A stretch of 64,000 nt of DNA, from positions 806,001-870,000 of the forward strand of contig NZ_CP023667.1 in NCBI RefSeq assembly GCF_002443155.1, read 5' to 3'. The notes below the pieces were generated by a model. The model ran no database searches. It had not been told where the DNA came from and saw nothing but the letters and a program-made list of their open reading frames with translations. The position numbers were made by a program, and so were the translations under genes. The stretch comes from Alcaligenes faecalis (GTDB taxonomy: Bacteria > Pseudomonadota > Gammaproteobacteria > Burkholderiales > Burkholderiaceae_B). Shown in pieces: positions 1 to 9,511 of this stretch (positions are counted from its first letter, which is position 1; the number at the start of each line of letters is the position of its first letter).

Positions 1-1
1 G

Positions 2-805
2 CCCGACAATGCGGTTGAAGAATTGATTGCTCCCCATCGCCGTCCCAAATTGCTGGAGTTCAGCAATTGCCTGATTGTGGTGGCGGTGACTCTGGGCCTG
101 AAAGATCTGCGCCCGCTTTTTGGTACTACGCAGATTCTGATTGCCCATGGTTTGTTGCTGACAGTACGGCGCGGTTCCAACAGCAGCTATCTGGAGTTGC
201 GTTCCCGTCTGGAAAGCACACCAGCCTTGCTGGAACGGGGCAGTGATTTTGTGGCCTCGGAATTGCTGGATCTGATTGTGGACCAGTACCAGACCTGTCT
301 GGAGCAAACCGAAAAGGCGGTAGAAGCTATTGAACAGCAATTCCTGATTCGGGGCTTCAAGGAAAACGATGTGCGGCGTATTTATCGTTTACGACGCGAT
401 TTGCTGCGTGTGTATAACGCGGTGACGCCTTTGGCGGAGCTAAGCCGTCGTTTGTCGCGCATCGAGCTGGCGTATGTGGATGCAGAAAGCCGGGCGTATT
501 TTGGTGAAGTGGCAGACCGCATTGCCCGTACTTCTGAATTTATTAACAGCCTGCGGCAAGCCCTGGCCTTCGCCTTTGAGGGCGGCTTGATGATAGGTCA
601 GATGCAGCAGACGGATACCACCCGCAAGCTGGCGGCCTGGGCGGCCATTCTGGCTGTGCCGACCGCGGTGGCGGGGATTTACGGCATGAACTTCAAATTC
701 ATGCCCGAGCTGGAATGGACGCTGGGCTACCCGCTGGCCTTGGGCCTGATGGGCAGCGTTTGCGGATTTTTGTACTGGAAATTCAAAAAGGCCAAATGGC
801 TCTAG
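2..805 (+). CDS. CorA family divalent cation channel, 5' end missing
   Basis: The frame is already open at the first bases of the window, so the true start lies upstream; about 267 residues are visible against roughly 320 for the family. CorA proteins are pentameric inner-membrane channels for Mg2+ (some for Co2+, Ni2+ or Zn2+). The visible part is a long charged helical cytoplasmic region, then two C-terminal membrane segments with the signature YGMNF between them, followed by the short acidic loop (MPELEW) and a basic tail (KFKKAKWL). The family call is secure; which ion it carries cannot be read from sequence. The acyl-CoA dehydrogenase gene follows after 41 bases on the same strand. Confidence 0.9.
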   Translation, partial: PDNAVEELIAPHRRPKLLEFSNCLIVVAVTLGLKDLRPLFGTTQILIAHGLLLTVRRGSNSSYLELRSRLESTPALLERGSDFVASELLDLIVDQYQTCLEQTEKAVEAIEQQFLIRGFKENDVRRIYRLRRDLLRVYNAVTPLAELSRRLSRIELAYVDAESRAYFGEVADRIARTSEFINSLRQALAFAFEGGLMIGQMQQTDTTRKLAAWAAILAVPTAVAGIYGMNFKFMPELEWTLGYPLALGLMGSVCGFLYWKFKKAKWL

Positions 806-846
806 CCTGAAGCAAAGAGCGACAAGGCCGAAATCAAGGAGGCGAG

Positions 847-2448
847 ATGGGTCTGGAACAGCAGTTACAGAATCAGGTGCCGGATTTGATGGATGATGAT
901 CTGTTTGGCGAAGATCCGGCTTTACAACATTGGCAAAGCAAACTGGCCAGCGACGAGGCCCGGCAAAGTCTGGCGGACTACGGCAAGAAACTGGGCTCTG
1001 CCCATTGGCGCGAGCAAGGCGCCTTGGCTAATCGTCAACCTCCGCAATGGCGAGGCTGGTCCGCTCAAGGGCAACGAGTCGATCAGGTGGATTTTCATCC
1101 CTCCTGGCATCATTTGATGAGTCTGGGCATGGAGCAGGGCCTGCATATCTGGCCCCATCAGCCCCAGCCCGGTCAGCATTTGCAACGGGCCATGGGTTTT
1201 TACCTGCATGGTCAGATCGAGGCGGGCACTTTGTGTCCCTTGACCATGACGCGTGCCGCTGCGCCTTTATTACAGGCTGAGCCGTTTCAGGAATGGGCCG
1301 CCAAGCTGGACATCAATCAGTACGACTCTTCTCATCAGTCGATGGCAGAAAAAAGCAGCGTGCTGCTGGGCATGGGCATGACGGAAATGCAGGGCGGCTC
1401 GGATCTGCGCGGCTGCACTACCGAAGCCCATCCCGAGGCCCAGGCTTTTCGTCTTTACGGGCACAAATGGTTTTTTTCTGTGCCGCAGGCGGACGGGCAT
1501 CTGGTATTGGCGCGCGAGCACGAGCAGTTTTCGTGTTTCTTGATGCCGCGCTACACCGAATACGGCTTGAATCGCCGTTATATACGCAGGCTGAAAGATA
1601 AATTGGGCAACCGCTCCAACGCCAGTGCCGAAATTGATTTTGACGGTGCGCTGGCCTGGCGCGTGGGCCAAGCCGGTCGTGGTATTGCGCTGCTGGCCGG
1701 AATGGCCGCCCGTACCCGTATTGATTGCGTGCTGGGCAGCGCCGCCCTGATGCGACAAGCCTTGGTGCAGTCCCTGCATTACTGTCAGCACCGACGCTGC
1801 TTTGGTAAACAATTGATCGAGCAGCCTTTGATGCAGGCGGTACTGCTGGACATGAGCCTGGAAAGCGAAGCCGCCACTCATCTGGCCCTGTTCCTGGTGG
1901 ATTTGCAGGAGCGGGCCGATGATCCCGTGGCGCAGGCGGTGCTACGCGTGCTGGCCCCGGCTGCCAAGTTCTGGGTATGCCGTCGGGCTATCGCCCTGTG
2001 TGCCGAAGCCATGGAAACCTGGGGCGGTAACGGTTATATCGAGGATGGCCCCATGCCGCGCTTGCTGCGCGAAGCCCCCGTCAATTCGATTTGGGAAGGC
2101 TCAGGCAATGTAATGTGTCTGGATGTGCAGCGCGCCTTGAGTCAGGAAGGTGTCCTGGAGGCCTTGCAGGCGGATTTGCGTGCCCGTACGGGAGATGATG
2201 CGGAACTGGGCCAAGCGGCGCAGGATTTGTTGAGCACAGTTTCCCAGGCCGGAGGCCGTGTCTGGACGCAGAAACTGGCACTTCTCTATCAAGCCTGCTT
2301 GATGCGCGAACTAGCTCCCGATGCCGTCGCGGATATGTTTGCAACCCATCGTCTGCAAGAAGGCCCCGCTGCCGTATTCGGGCTGGAAGGTGTGGAGCAG
2401 GCTTCCTGGTATTTGCATCGCATCTGGCCCCGCCTGCAGGCGTCTTGA
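847..2448 (+). CDS. AidB-like acyl-CoA dehydrogenase
   Basis: A 533-residue flavoprotein of the acyl-CoA dehydrogenase superfamily, close in length to E. coli AidB (about 541), which binds DNA and is induced in the alkylation response. The start is well supported by AAGGAGG at 836-842. Landmarks are GMGMTEMQGGSDLR in the middle domain, KDKLGNRSNASAEIDF, and ETWGGNGYIED followed by NSIWEGSGNVMCLDV near residue 417, where the Glu of WEGSG matches the catalytic base position. The NSIWEGSGN form is typical of AidB rather than of beta-oxidation enzymes. Its physiological substrate is unknown. No ada or alkB gene is adjacent, so a link to DNA repair rests on family membership only. Confidence 0.85.
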   Translation: MGLEQQLQNQVPDLMDDDLFGEDPALQHWQSKLASDEARQSLADYGKKLGSAHWREQGALANRQPPQWRGWSAQGQRVDQVDFHPSWHHLMSLGMEQGLHIWPHQPQPGQHLQRAMGFYLHGQIEAGTLCPLTMTRAAAPLLQAEPFQEWAAKLDINQYDSSHQSMAEKSSVLLGMGMTEMQGGSDLRGCTTEAHPEAQAFRLYGHKWFFSVPQADGHLVLAREHEQFSCFLMPRYTEYGLNRRYIRRLKDKLGNRSNASAEIDFDGALAWRVGQAGRGIALLAGMAARTRIDCVLGSAALMRQALVQSLHYCQHRRCFGKQLIEQPLMQAVLLDMSLESEAATHLALFLVDLQERADDPVAQAVLRVLAPAAKFWVCRRAIALCAEAMETWGGNGYIEDGPMPRLLREAPVNSIWEGSGNVMCLDVQRALSQEGVLEALQADLRARTGDDAELGQAAQDLLSTVSQAGGRVWTQKLALLYQACLMRELAPDAVADMFATHRLQEGPAAVFGLEGVEQASWYLHRIWPRLQAS

Positions 2449-2477
2449 CGCAGGCCTGCCTACTAGGGACATTGCTC

Positions 2478-2505
2478 TGGACAGGCGGTGCGCAGTATCT
2501 ATAAT
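2478..2505 (+). promoter_or_regulatory. Probable sigma-70 promoter for the nuclease/ABC operon
   Basis: A TGGACA box at 2478-2483 and a perfect TATAAT at 2500-2505 are separated by 16 bases. It lies in the 102-base gap before the thermonuclease-like gene, about 40 bases upstream of its ATG. It could drive the nuclease gene and the overlapping ABC transporter genes as one transcript. Confidence 0.5.
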
Positions 2506-2550
2506 TTGTTAGCCTAGTTTCTGCTACCCGCCTGGAGTGTTGTCCGCATC

Positions 2551-3123
2551 ATGACTGTGTTTTCCCTGTCCAGCTTTTCTTCTTTGACGCGGCGCACAGC
2601 CGTTTGTGCTGGCTTGACGGCTGTGATGGCTGTCTGGGCCTTGCCTGTTCAGGCTCAACACTTCGAGTTGACCGGGCGCGTGGTGCGGGTAGCCGACGGC
2701 GATACGCTGACGATTCTGCCCAGCAATAACAAGCAGGTGCGCGTGCGTCTGGCCAGTATTGATGCCCCCGAAACCACCAAAGACAGCCGTCGCCCTGGCC
2801 AGCCCTTTGCGGTGGCCTCGCGGCGCTTCTTGTCGGATTTGGTGTCCGGCAAACACTTGACCCTGTCCTGCTATGAGAGCGACCGCCACGGGCGCGCGGT
2901 ATGTGATGTGCCTTTGGCCGATGGCGAAACCGCCAATCAGAAACTGGTACGGGCCGGAATGGCCATGGCCAATCGTGAAAAACGTGGCCGTTTCCTTCGC
3001 GACCCGCGTATTGATCAGCTGGAACGCGAGGCCAAAGAATCCGGTGTAGGCATCTGGTCCGAGCCCAATCCTGTTCCGCCATGGAAATGGCGTTATGACT
3101 GCTGGCAGCAAGGGCAATGCTAA
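2551..3123 (+). CDS. Secreted thermonuclease-like (SNase fold) protein
   Basis: A 190-residue protein with an N-terminal export signal (hydrophobic stretch about residues 15-33, ending VQAQ) and one staphylococcal-nuclease domain. Visible SNase features are VRVADGDTLTI, RVRLASIDAPET with the conserved Arg and Asp, and a later Arg in YESDRHGRAVCDV. Such proteins act in the periplasm or outside the cell on DNA or RNA, and many relatives are uncharacterised. A TGGAG lies 12 bases before the ATG. The stop overlaps the start of the next gene by 7 bases, so the nuclease and the solute-binding protein are probably translated from one message. Whether the nuclease and the transporter share a function is unknown. 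Confidence 0.85.
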   Translation: MTVFSLSSFSSLTRRTAVCAGLTAVMAVWALPVQAQHFELTGRVVRVADGDTLTILPSNNKQVRVRLASIDAPETTKDSRRPGQPFAVASRRFLSDLVSGKHLTLSCYESDRHGRAVCDVPLADGETANQKLVRAGMAMANREKRGRFLRDPRIDQLEREAKESGVGIWSEPNPVPPWKWRYDCWQQGQC

Positions 3124-5303
3124 GCCCTTTGCGGCGGCTCGGACTGGCTCTGTTGTGCGTCGGATTGGCAGCCTGCTCCAAGCCCGTTAACAGCCCTTAT
3201 CACGAACACAGTGCAGCAGAAAACACGCTGTACAGCGCGTTCACGACCCGTTCTCCCAATCACCTGGACCCAGCCTTGTCCTACTCCGGTGACGAGACGC
3301 CGTTTACCTACTCGATTTACGAGCCACTGTACGGCTATCACTATCTGGACCGGCCTTATCGTCTGATTCCCAAGGCGGCGGCCGAATTGGTAGACCCGGT
3401 GTATCTGGATGAGCAGGGCAATCGCTTGCCTGCCGATGTGCCGGGGGAACAAGTAGCCATCAGCCGTTACGATATTCCGATCAAGCAAGGCATTCGCTTT
3501 CAGCCGCATCCGGCTTTTGCCTTGGATGAGCAGGGTGAGTTTCGTTATTACCCCATGCGAGCGCCGGATCTGAACGAGGCCTTCAGCATTGCTGACTTCG
3601 CCCATACCGGCTCGCGCGAGCTGACGGCTCACGATTACGTTTACGCCTTCAAGCGTCTGGCCAGCCCGCGTTTGGCTTCCCCTGTGCTGGGTGTGATGGC
3701 CGAGCATATACGGGGCTTCAAGGAGTTCAGCGAAGAACTGGCCCGTGTCGACAAGCAGGAGCCGCGTCCGCAATGGCTGGATTTACGGCCCTTCACCTTG
3801 CCGGGCGTGCGAGCGCTGGATAAACACACCTTGCGCATCGAGGTGAATGGCAAGTATCCGCAGTTCAAGTACTGGCTGGCCATGACTTTTACCGCGCCCA
3901 TGGCCTGGGAGGCCGAGCGCTTCTACAGCCAGCCGCGCATGGCGCAGCACAATCTGACGCTGGATAGCTGGCCGGTGGGCACGGGTCCGTTCATGCTGAC
4001 GGAGTCCTTGACCAACCGCCGTCATGTCCTGAGCCGCAACCCCAATTACCGGGGCGAACCCTACCCCTGCGTAGGTGAGCCGGGCGACCAGGAGGCGGGA
4101 CTGCTGGAGGATTGCGGCAAACCCATGCCTTTCCTGGATAAAGTGGTGTTCTCTTTGGAGAAAGAGAGCGTTCCCTTGATGGGCAAGTTCCTGCAAGGCT
4201 ATTACGACATTCCGCAGGTGGAGCGGGGCGAATACGGCGTCGCCATGACGGTGGCTGCACAGGACTCGGTAGACAAAGCCAATCTGTATCAAGAGCGTGG
4301 CCTGCAATTGCGCACGGCTCCCGAAGCGCAATTGTTTTATATGGGCTTTAACTGGCACGACCCAGTGGTCGGTCAGGGCGACACGCCCGAGCAGTTCGAG
4401 AAAAACCGCAAGCTGCGTTTGGCCATCAGCATTGTGTTCGATTGGGAGCAATACGTTTCCATTTTCATGAACGACCAGGGGGAAGCCGCGCATAGTCCTT
4501 TGCCGCCCGGCGTACCGGGTTACCAGCCGCTGCCACAAGGCGCCAACCCTTATGTCTACACCAAGGACAATGGCGTGGTGAAACGCCGCAGCCTGGACGA
4601 AGCCCGCGATTTGCTGCGACAGGCGGGCTATCCCGATGGACGGGACAGCCGTACCGGCAAGCCCTTGATTCTGTATTACGACTCCATGATGGGCATGGGC
4701 TCGGATGCCACGGTTGACTGGATGCGCCGTCAGCTGGCCCAGGTAGGCTTGCAGCTGGAAGTGCGCGCCACCGACTACAACCGCTTTCAGGACAAGATGA
4801 AACGCGGCGCGGCACAGCTATTCCTTTGGGGCTGGGTAGCCGACTACCCGGATGCGGAAAACTTCTTCACCTTGCTGTATGGCCCCCAGGCCAAGAAAGA
4901 TTTTGGGGGTGAAAACGCCGCCAATTACCAAAGCGCCGAGTTTGATCGCCTGTACGAGCAAATGCGTTTTCTGAACGATGGCCCGGACAAACAGGCAGTG
5001 GTACAGCAGATGATCCATCTGGTTCAGCACGATGCCCCCTGGATGTTTGGCTATGTGCCCAATGCGGGCGGTGCGTATCAAAGCTGGGTGCGCAATGCCA
5101 AGCCGTCCATGATGGTGCGCGACAGCATCCAGTATTACCGTATCGACCCCGAACAGCGTGTGGAGCGCATTGATCGCTGGAACGGCCCTGTCTGGTGGCC
5201 CGCCATTCCGCTGGGTTTGCTGGCCTTGATTCTGGTGTGGGTCGTGCGCTCGCAGGCTCAGGCGCGTCGTCGCCACGTGGCTCTGCGCAAGGAGAAAGAC
5301 TGA
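3117..5303 (+). CDS. ABC transporter solute-binding lipoprotein (family 5, peptide/opine type)
   Basis: A 728-residue extracellular solute-binding protein of family 5 (DppA/OppA/YejA type), longer than the usual 530-600. The N-terminus has a lipobox (VGLAAC, Cys20), so it should be lipid-anchored. The body has family features such as NHLDPALSYSGDE, GTGPFMLTE and WGWVADYPDAENFF. Unusually, a second hydrophobic segment lies at the extreme C-terminus (about residues 693-710, WWPAIPLGLLALILVWVV), followed by an Arg/Lys-rich tail, which looks like a real membrane anchor. It overlaps the nuclease gene by 7 bases and its stop overlaps the permease ATG by one base. The ligand is probably a peptide or opine-like compound, but this cannot be decided from sequence. 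Confidence 0.88.
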   Translation: MLSPLRRLGLALLCVGLAACSKPVNSPYHEHSAAENTLYSAFTTRSPNHLDPALSYSGDETPFTYSIYEPLYGYHYLDRPYRLIPKAAAELVDPVYLDEQGNRLPADVPGEQVAISRYDIPIKQGIRFQPHPAFALDEQGEFRYYPMRAPDLNEAFSIADFAHTGSRELTAHDYVYAFKRLASPRLASPVLGVMAEHIRGFKEFSEELARVDKQEPRPQWLDLRPFTLPGVRALDKHTLRIEVNGKYPQFKYWLAMTFTAPMAWEAERFYSQPRMAQHNLTLDSWPVGTGPFMLTESLTNRRHVLSRNPNYRGEPYPCVGEPGDQEAGLLEDCGKPMPFLDKVVFSLEKESVPLMGKFLQGYYDIPQVERGEYGVAMTVAAQDSVDKANLYQERGLQLRTAPEAQLFYMGFNWHDPVVGQGDTPEQFEKNRKLRLAISIVFDWEQYVSIFMNDQGEAAHSPLPPGVPGYQPLPQGANPYVYTKDNGVVKRRSLDEARDLLRQAGYPDGRDSRTGKPLILYYDSMMGMGSDATVDWMRRQLAQVGLQLEVRATDYNRFQDKMKRGAAQLFLWGWVADYPDAENFFTLLYGPQAKKDFGGENAANYQSAEFDRLYEQMRFLNDGPDKQAVVQQMIHLVQHDAPWMFGYVPNAGGAYQSWVRNAKPSMMVRDSIQYYRIDPEQRVERIDRWNGPVWWPAIPLGLLALILVWVVRSQAQARRRHVALRKEKD

Positions 5304-6280
5304 TGTTTTCCTATATGCTGCGGCGCATTCTGTACGGCGTGCTGATTCTGGTCGGGGTCAATCTGCTGACCTTTGTGCTGTTCTTTGCCGTGAACACGCC
5401 CGACGATATGGCCCGCTTGTCCATTGGTGGGCAGCGCGTCAGCCAGACGGCCATTGAAAACTGGAAGGCAGAGCGCGGTTATAACAAGCCGCTGTTTTAT
5501 AACGCGCAGGCGGAAGGCTCCAAAACCTTTACCGACACGATTTTCTACGAGCGCTCGGTTCCTTTGTTGCGCCTGGATTTTGGTTTGTCTGATCAGGGGC
5601 AGGATATTGCCTATCAGATCAAGCAACGTATGGGGCCCAGTCTGGCGCTGGCCTTGCCCACCTTCTTTTTAGGCTTATGGGTGTGCATCAGCTTTGCCTT
5701 GCTGATGGTGTTCTTCCGGGGAACCCGACTGGATTTTTCCGCCGTCGTGCTGTGCGTGGTGCTGATGTCCATTTCGGGCTTGTTCTACATCATCGCCGGG
5801 CAGTGGCTGTTTGCACGGGTCCTGCGTTGGGTGCCGTTCTCGGGCTGGGTGGAAGGGATGGATAACTGGCGCTTTCTGGTCTTGCCGGTGCTGGTGGGGA
5901 TTTTGTCGCGAATCGGCGCAGAATCCCGCTTTTACCGCAGCCTGTTCCTGGAAGAGGCCAGCCGTGATTATGTGCGTACGGCGCGCTCCAAGGGGCTGAC
6001 GGAGTCCACCGTCCTGTTCCGCCACGTTTTGCCCAATGCGCTATTGCCCATTCTGACGGGCACCGTCTCGGCCTTGCCCTTGCTGTTCATGGGCAGCCTG
6101 ATCTCCGAGTCTTTTTTTGGTATTCCGGGTCTGGGCAGCTTCACCATTGATGCCATCAATGCCCAGGACTTCTCCATTGTGCGTGCCATGGTGTTTTTAG
6201 GATCGATGCTTTATATCGCCGGTTTGATTCTGGCCGATATCTCCTACACCTTGGTCGACCCCCGCATTCGTTTCAGTTGA
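5303..6280 (+). CDS. ABC transporter permease (DppB/YejB type)
   Basis: An inner-membrane permease of 325 residues with the family-typical start MFSYMLRRILYGVLIL. The ATG at 5303 overlaps the stop of the binding-protein gene (TGATG), which fixes the start better than an upstream in-frame ATG at 5195 inside that gene. The protein has about six membrane segments. The ATPase-contact loop (EAA motif region) reads EEASRDYVRTARSKGLTESTVLFRHVLPNALLPI. It should pair with the product of the next gene, 7 bases downstream, to form the channel. Confidence 0.92.
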   Translation: MFSYMLRRILYGVLILVGVNLLTFVLFFAVNTPDDMARLSIGGQRVSQTAIENWKAERGYNKPLFYNAQAEGSKTFTDTIFYERSVPLLRLDFGLSDQGQDIAYQIKQRMGPSLALALPTFFLGLWVCISFALLMVFFRGTRLDFSAVVLCVVLMSISGLFYIIAGQWLFARVLRWVPFSGWVEGMDNWRFLVLPVLVGILSRIGAESRFYRSLFLEEASRDYVRTARSKGLTESTVLFRHVLPNALLPILTGTVSALPLLFMGSLISESFFGIPGLGSFTIDAINAQDFSIVRAMVFLGSMLYIAGLILADISYTLVDPRIRFS

Positions 6281-6287
6281 GCCCGCC

Positions 6288-7742
6288 ATGCCACAGTTCG
6301 TCTTTCTCTGGACCGATACCTTTGTGCTGGCACTGTTCCTGGCCATGGCGGTCTATACCTGGCGTGTCGTCAAGCGTCCCGCCTTGCGCTCGGCCTGGGC
6401 CAGTGTGGCGCGTACGCCATCGGCCATGTGTGCCGCGGTTTTTCTGGTCTTTTTCCTGCTGGTTGGTTTGCTGGACTCCATTCATTATCGGCCGCTTTTG
6501 CCTGCAGCTCCCGGGCAGGAAGCCAGCGCACCCAGTTATGCACCTGTGGCCCGTTCAGCCCTTGACGATGTGTTGAAGATGGCAGGTCTGACCGAGGTGG
6601 AGAAAACCTATTCAGCTCCCTTGGCCCGTTTTCAGCTGACCAAAGAAAGCATGTTGATTGACGGCAAGCCCGTGCGAGACTTCCCGCGTCTGGTCAATGC
6701 CGGGGTTGGCATGGATACGCCCGAGGAACACCAACAGGATATTCTCCAGCTCAGTCTGAAAGGCTTGGTCTGGGGACTTCTGGGCAGCGTGGTGCTGGCT
6801 GTCTTGCTGACACTGTGGGGGCGCAAGCAGTCCATGGAGCCGGGCTGGGGCGCGGCCTGGCGGTACTGGTGGCAGGGGCAGGGTTTAGTGAGTTGGCGCT
6901 TGGTGTGGTTCAGTGCCTGCGTGCTGGTGATCGTGCTATGCCTGGTTGTGAGTCTTAGCGCGAATTACTACGTGCTGGGCACCGACCGCACGGGTAACGA
7001 CATCATCTGGCAAGCCTTGAAAAGCGTGCGCACCGCTTTGGTGATTGGCACCTTGACCACCTTCGCCATGCTGCCGCCTGCCATCATTCTGGGCTTGGCT
7101 GCCGGCTACTTCCGCGGCTGGGTAGATGATGTCATTCAATACATTTACACCACGCTGACCTCCATCCCTGGCGTGCTGCTGATCGCCGCTTGCGTGTTGA
7201 TGATGCAGGTCTATATCGACACCCATCCCGACAGCTTCGACACCGTGGCTGCTCGCGCCGATCTGCGTTTGTTCATGCTGTGTCTGATTCTGGGCCTGAC
7301 CGGCTGGGCGGGCCTGTGTCGTCTGCTACGTGCCGAGGTGCTGAAACTGCGCGAGCTGGATTATGTTCAGGCTGCCCAAGCATTTGGCGTCAGCCATTTG
7401 CGCATCATGTTCCGCCACCTGCTGCCTAACGTCATGCACATTGTGCTGATCACCCTGATTCTGGAGTTCTCCGGTCTGGTGCTGTATGAGGCCGTGCTGT
7501 CTTATCTGGGCATTGGTGTGGACCCCAGCATGCCCTCTTTTGGACGCATGATTGATGCCGCCCGCAGCGAATTGTCCCGCGATCCGATTATCTGGTGGGG
7601 CTTGGCTGGGGCCTTTGTGATGATGTTGGGGCTGGTTCTCTCAGCGAACATTTTTGCCGATGCGGTGCAAACAGCCTTTGATCCTCGCACCCGCCGCTTC
7701 AAGGCTTTGCGAGTACGTCGCACAGGAGGAGCCAAGGTATGA
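6288..7742 (+). CDS. ABC transporter permease (DppC/YejE type) with long N-terminal extension
   Basis: The second permease subunit, 484 residues against about 300-340 for the family. The C-terminal 250 residues are the classical permease domain: GTDRTGNDIIWQALKSVRTALVIG, then the coupling loop LRELDYVQAAQAFGVSHLRIMFRHLLPNVMHIVL. The first 230 residues contain two or three additional hydrophobic segments separated by a hydrophilic stretch (about residues 65-150) likely to face the periplasm. The stop overlaps the ATPase start as ATGA. The extension may contact the doubly anchored binding protein encoded two genes upstream; this is inference. Confidence 0.9.
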   Translation: MPQFVFLWTDTFVLALFLAMAVYTWRVVKRPALRSAWASVARTPSAMCAAVFLVFFLLVGLLDSIHYRPLLPAAPGQEASAPSYAPVARSALDDVLKMAGLTEVEKTYSAPLARFQLTKESMLIDGKPVRDFPRLVNAGVGMDTPEEHQQDILQLSLKGLVWGLLGSVVLAVLLTLWGRKQSMEPGWGAAWRYWWQGQGLVSWRLVWFSACVLVIVLCLVVSLSANYYVLGTDRTGNDIIWQALKSVRTALVIGTLTTFAMLPPAIILGLAAGYFRGWVDDVIQYIYTTLTSIPGVLLIAACVLMMQVYIDTHPDSFDTVAARADLRLFMLCLILGLTGWAGLCRLLRAEVLKLRELDYVQAAQAFGVSHLRIMFRHLLPNVMHIVLITLILEFSGLVLYEAVLSYLGIGVDPSMPSFGRMIDAARSELSRDPIIWWGLAGAFVMMLGLVLSANIFADAVQTAFDPRTRRFKALRVRRTGGAKV

Positions 7743-9424
7743 GTGAGCTTGAAAATGTCTCCGCCGTGAAGCCCTCCGCCACGCCTGCCGTGCTGAATAT
7801 CGAGGGTCTGGAACTGCGTGTGCAGTCCGATGCGGGTGTGCAAAGTGTGGTGCGCAATCTGTCTTTGGCCGTGCAGCGCGGTGAAACCTTTGCTTTGGTG
7901 GGGGAGTCCGGCTGCGGCAAAAGCATGACAGCCATGGCGATCCTGCGCCTCTTGCCCGAAGCTGCCTGGATGCAGTCCGGACAAATTGCCTTGGACGGGC
8001 TGGAATTGCCGCCTTTGCCTGAACAACAAATGCAGGATGTGCGCGGTAAACGCATCAGCGTGATTTTTCAGGAGCCGTCTACCAGCCTGAATCCGGTCAT
8101 GTCCATTGGCCGGCAGATCAGTGAGGTGATTCGTCGTCATGCTGTGGTCCCTGCCGGGCAGGAGAGGGCAACGGCCATAAAATGGCTGGAGCGTGTCGGC
8201 ATTCCCGGCGCCGCCCAGCGCTACGACGATTTTCCACTCCAGTTCTCCGGCGGCCAGAAGCAACGCATCATGATTGCGATTGCCCTGGCGGCAGAGCCCG
8301 ATTTGCTGGTGGCTGACGAGCCAACCACCGCGCTGGATGTGACGGTTCAGGCGCAGATCTTGCAGCTGCTGGCCGATATACAGAAAGAGATGGGCCTGGC
8401 TATCTTGCTGATTACGCATGATTTGCTGCTGGTAAAGCAGTACGCCGACTATGTGGCCTTGATGCGGCACGGCCAAATTGTGGAAGCTGGGCTGGCCAGT
8501 CAGTTCTTTCTGCGCCCCAGCCATCCGTATGCCCGTGAATTGCTGGATGCCATTCCCACTTTTGAAAAGCGCGGACGCCCTTTGTCCCGCGCCATTGCGC
8601 CTATCGAAGCCGTAGCTCCACGCAGGAACGGCAAAGAGCTGGTGCTGGATATTCAGGGCTTGTCCGTTTCCTATAAGCAGGCTGGCTCCTGGTGGCGACG
8701 CCTGCCCGTGATTCCCGTGGTCAAAGACTTGAGCCTGCAACTGCATAAGGGCGAAACCCTGGCTTTGGTCGGTGAGTCGGGCTGCGGTAAAAGCACGGTT
8801 GCGCGCACCTTGATGCGCTTGCTGGATCACCAGGCGCAGATCAGTGGTCAGGTGCAGATGCAGGGGCAGAACGTCCTGCAAGTGAAAGGCAAGGCCTTGC
8901 GGCAATTGCGCTCACGCTTGCAGATCATTTTTCAGGACCCGTATGGATCGCTGGACCCACGCATGATGGTGGGCGATATCCTCCTGGAAGGTCTGACGGC
9001 GCTGCGTCCCGAGCTGGATGCCAAGGCGCGTCGCAAGCGAATTGAAACTTTAGTGGACCAAGTCGGTCTACCCAAGAACGCCCTGGATCGTTACGCGCAT
9101 GAGTTCTCTGGTGGGCAACGTCAGCGCATCGCCATTGCGCGGGCTTTGGCGGTTGAGCCCGCCGTTCTGATTTGCGACGAACCGACCTCGGCCCTGGACG
9201 TGTCCGTGCAGGCGCAGATTCTGGATTTGATGCGCGAATTGCAGATGGAACTGGGTCTGGCTTATTTGTTCATTACCCATAATTTCGGGGTTGTGGAGTA
9301 TCTGGCCGACCGAATTGCTATCATGGCCAAGGGGCGTATCGTGGAGCAGGGCAGTGCACAGCACGTTCTGTTCCATCCGCAGGAAGAACTGACGCAGCGT
9401 TTGCTGGCCGCTGTACCCCGTTAA
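7739..9424 (+). CDS. Dual ATP-binding protein of a peptide-type ABC transporter (YejF/GsiA type)
   Basis: A 561-residue fusion of two ABC ATPase domains equivalent to DppD and DppF. Each half has Walker A (GESGCGKS), a signature ([12 protein letters not shown] in the first, [12 protein letters not shown] in the second) and Walker B with DEPT. The oligopeptide/dipeptide C-terminal region follows the first domain ([12 protein letters not shown]). It energises the two permeases encoded upstream and closes the operon. The start overlaps the permease stop by 4 bases. An 87-base gap with a hairpin separates it from the DUF1178 gene. Confidence 0.93.
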   Translation: MSELENVSAVKPSATPAVLNIEGLELRVQSDAGVQSVVRNLSLAVQRGETFALVGESGCGKSMTAMAILRLLPEAAWMQSGQIALDGLELPPLPEQQMQDVRGKRISVIFQEPSTSLNPVMSIGRQISEVIRRHAVVPAGQERATAIKWLERVGIPGAAQRYDDFPLQFSGGQKQRIMIAIALAAEPDLLVADEPTTALDVTVQAQILQLLADIQKEMGLAILLITHDLLLVKQYADYVALMRHGQIVEAGLASQFFLRPSHPYARELLDAIPTFEKRGRPLSRAIAPIEAVAPRRNGKELVLDIQGLSVSYKQAGSWWRRLPVIPVVKDLSLQLHKGETLALVGESGCGKSTVARTLMRLLDHQAQISGQVQMQGQNVLQVKGKALRQLRSRLQIIFQDPYGSLDPRMMVGDILLEGLTALRPELDAKARRKRIETLVDQVGLPKNALDRYAHEFSGGQRQRIAIARALAVEPAVLICDEPTSALDVSVQAQILDLMRELQMELGLAYLFITHNFGVVEYLADRIAIMAKGRIVEQGSAQHVLFHPQEELTQRLLAAVPR

Positions 9425-9437
9425 GTCGCGTCACCTG

Positions 9438-9461
9438 CCGGACTTGCCATAATTAGTCCGG
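9438..9461 (+). other. Intergenic hairpin after the ABC operon
   Basis: Perfect 7-bp arms CCGGACT and AGTCCGG enclose a 10-base loop. No T run follows, so this is at most a weak transcript end or an mRNA 3' structure for the transporter operon. Confidence 0.35.
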
Positions 9462-9511
9462 TACTTCTATGTCACAATACGGCGGTCTGTCCGCCCATTG
9501 ATACACACATT

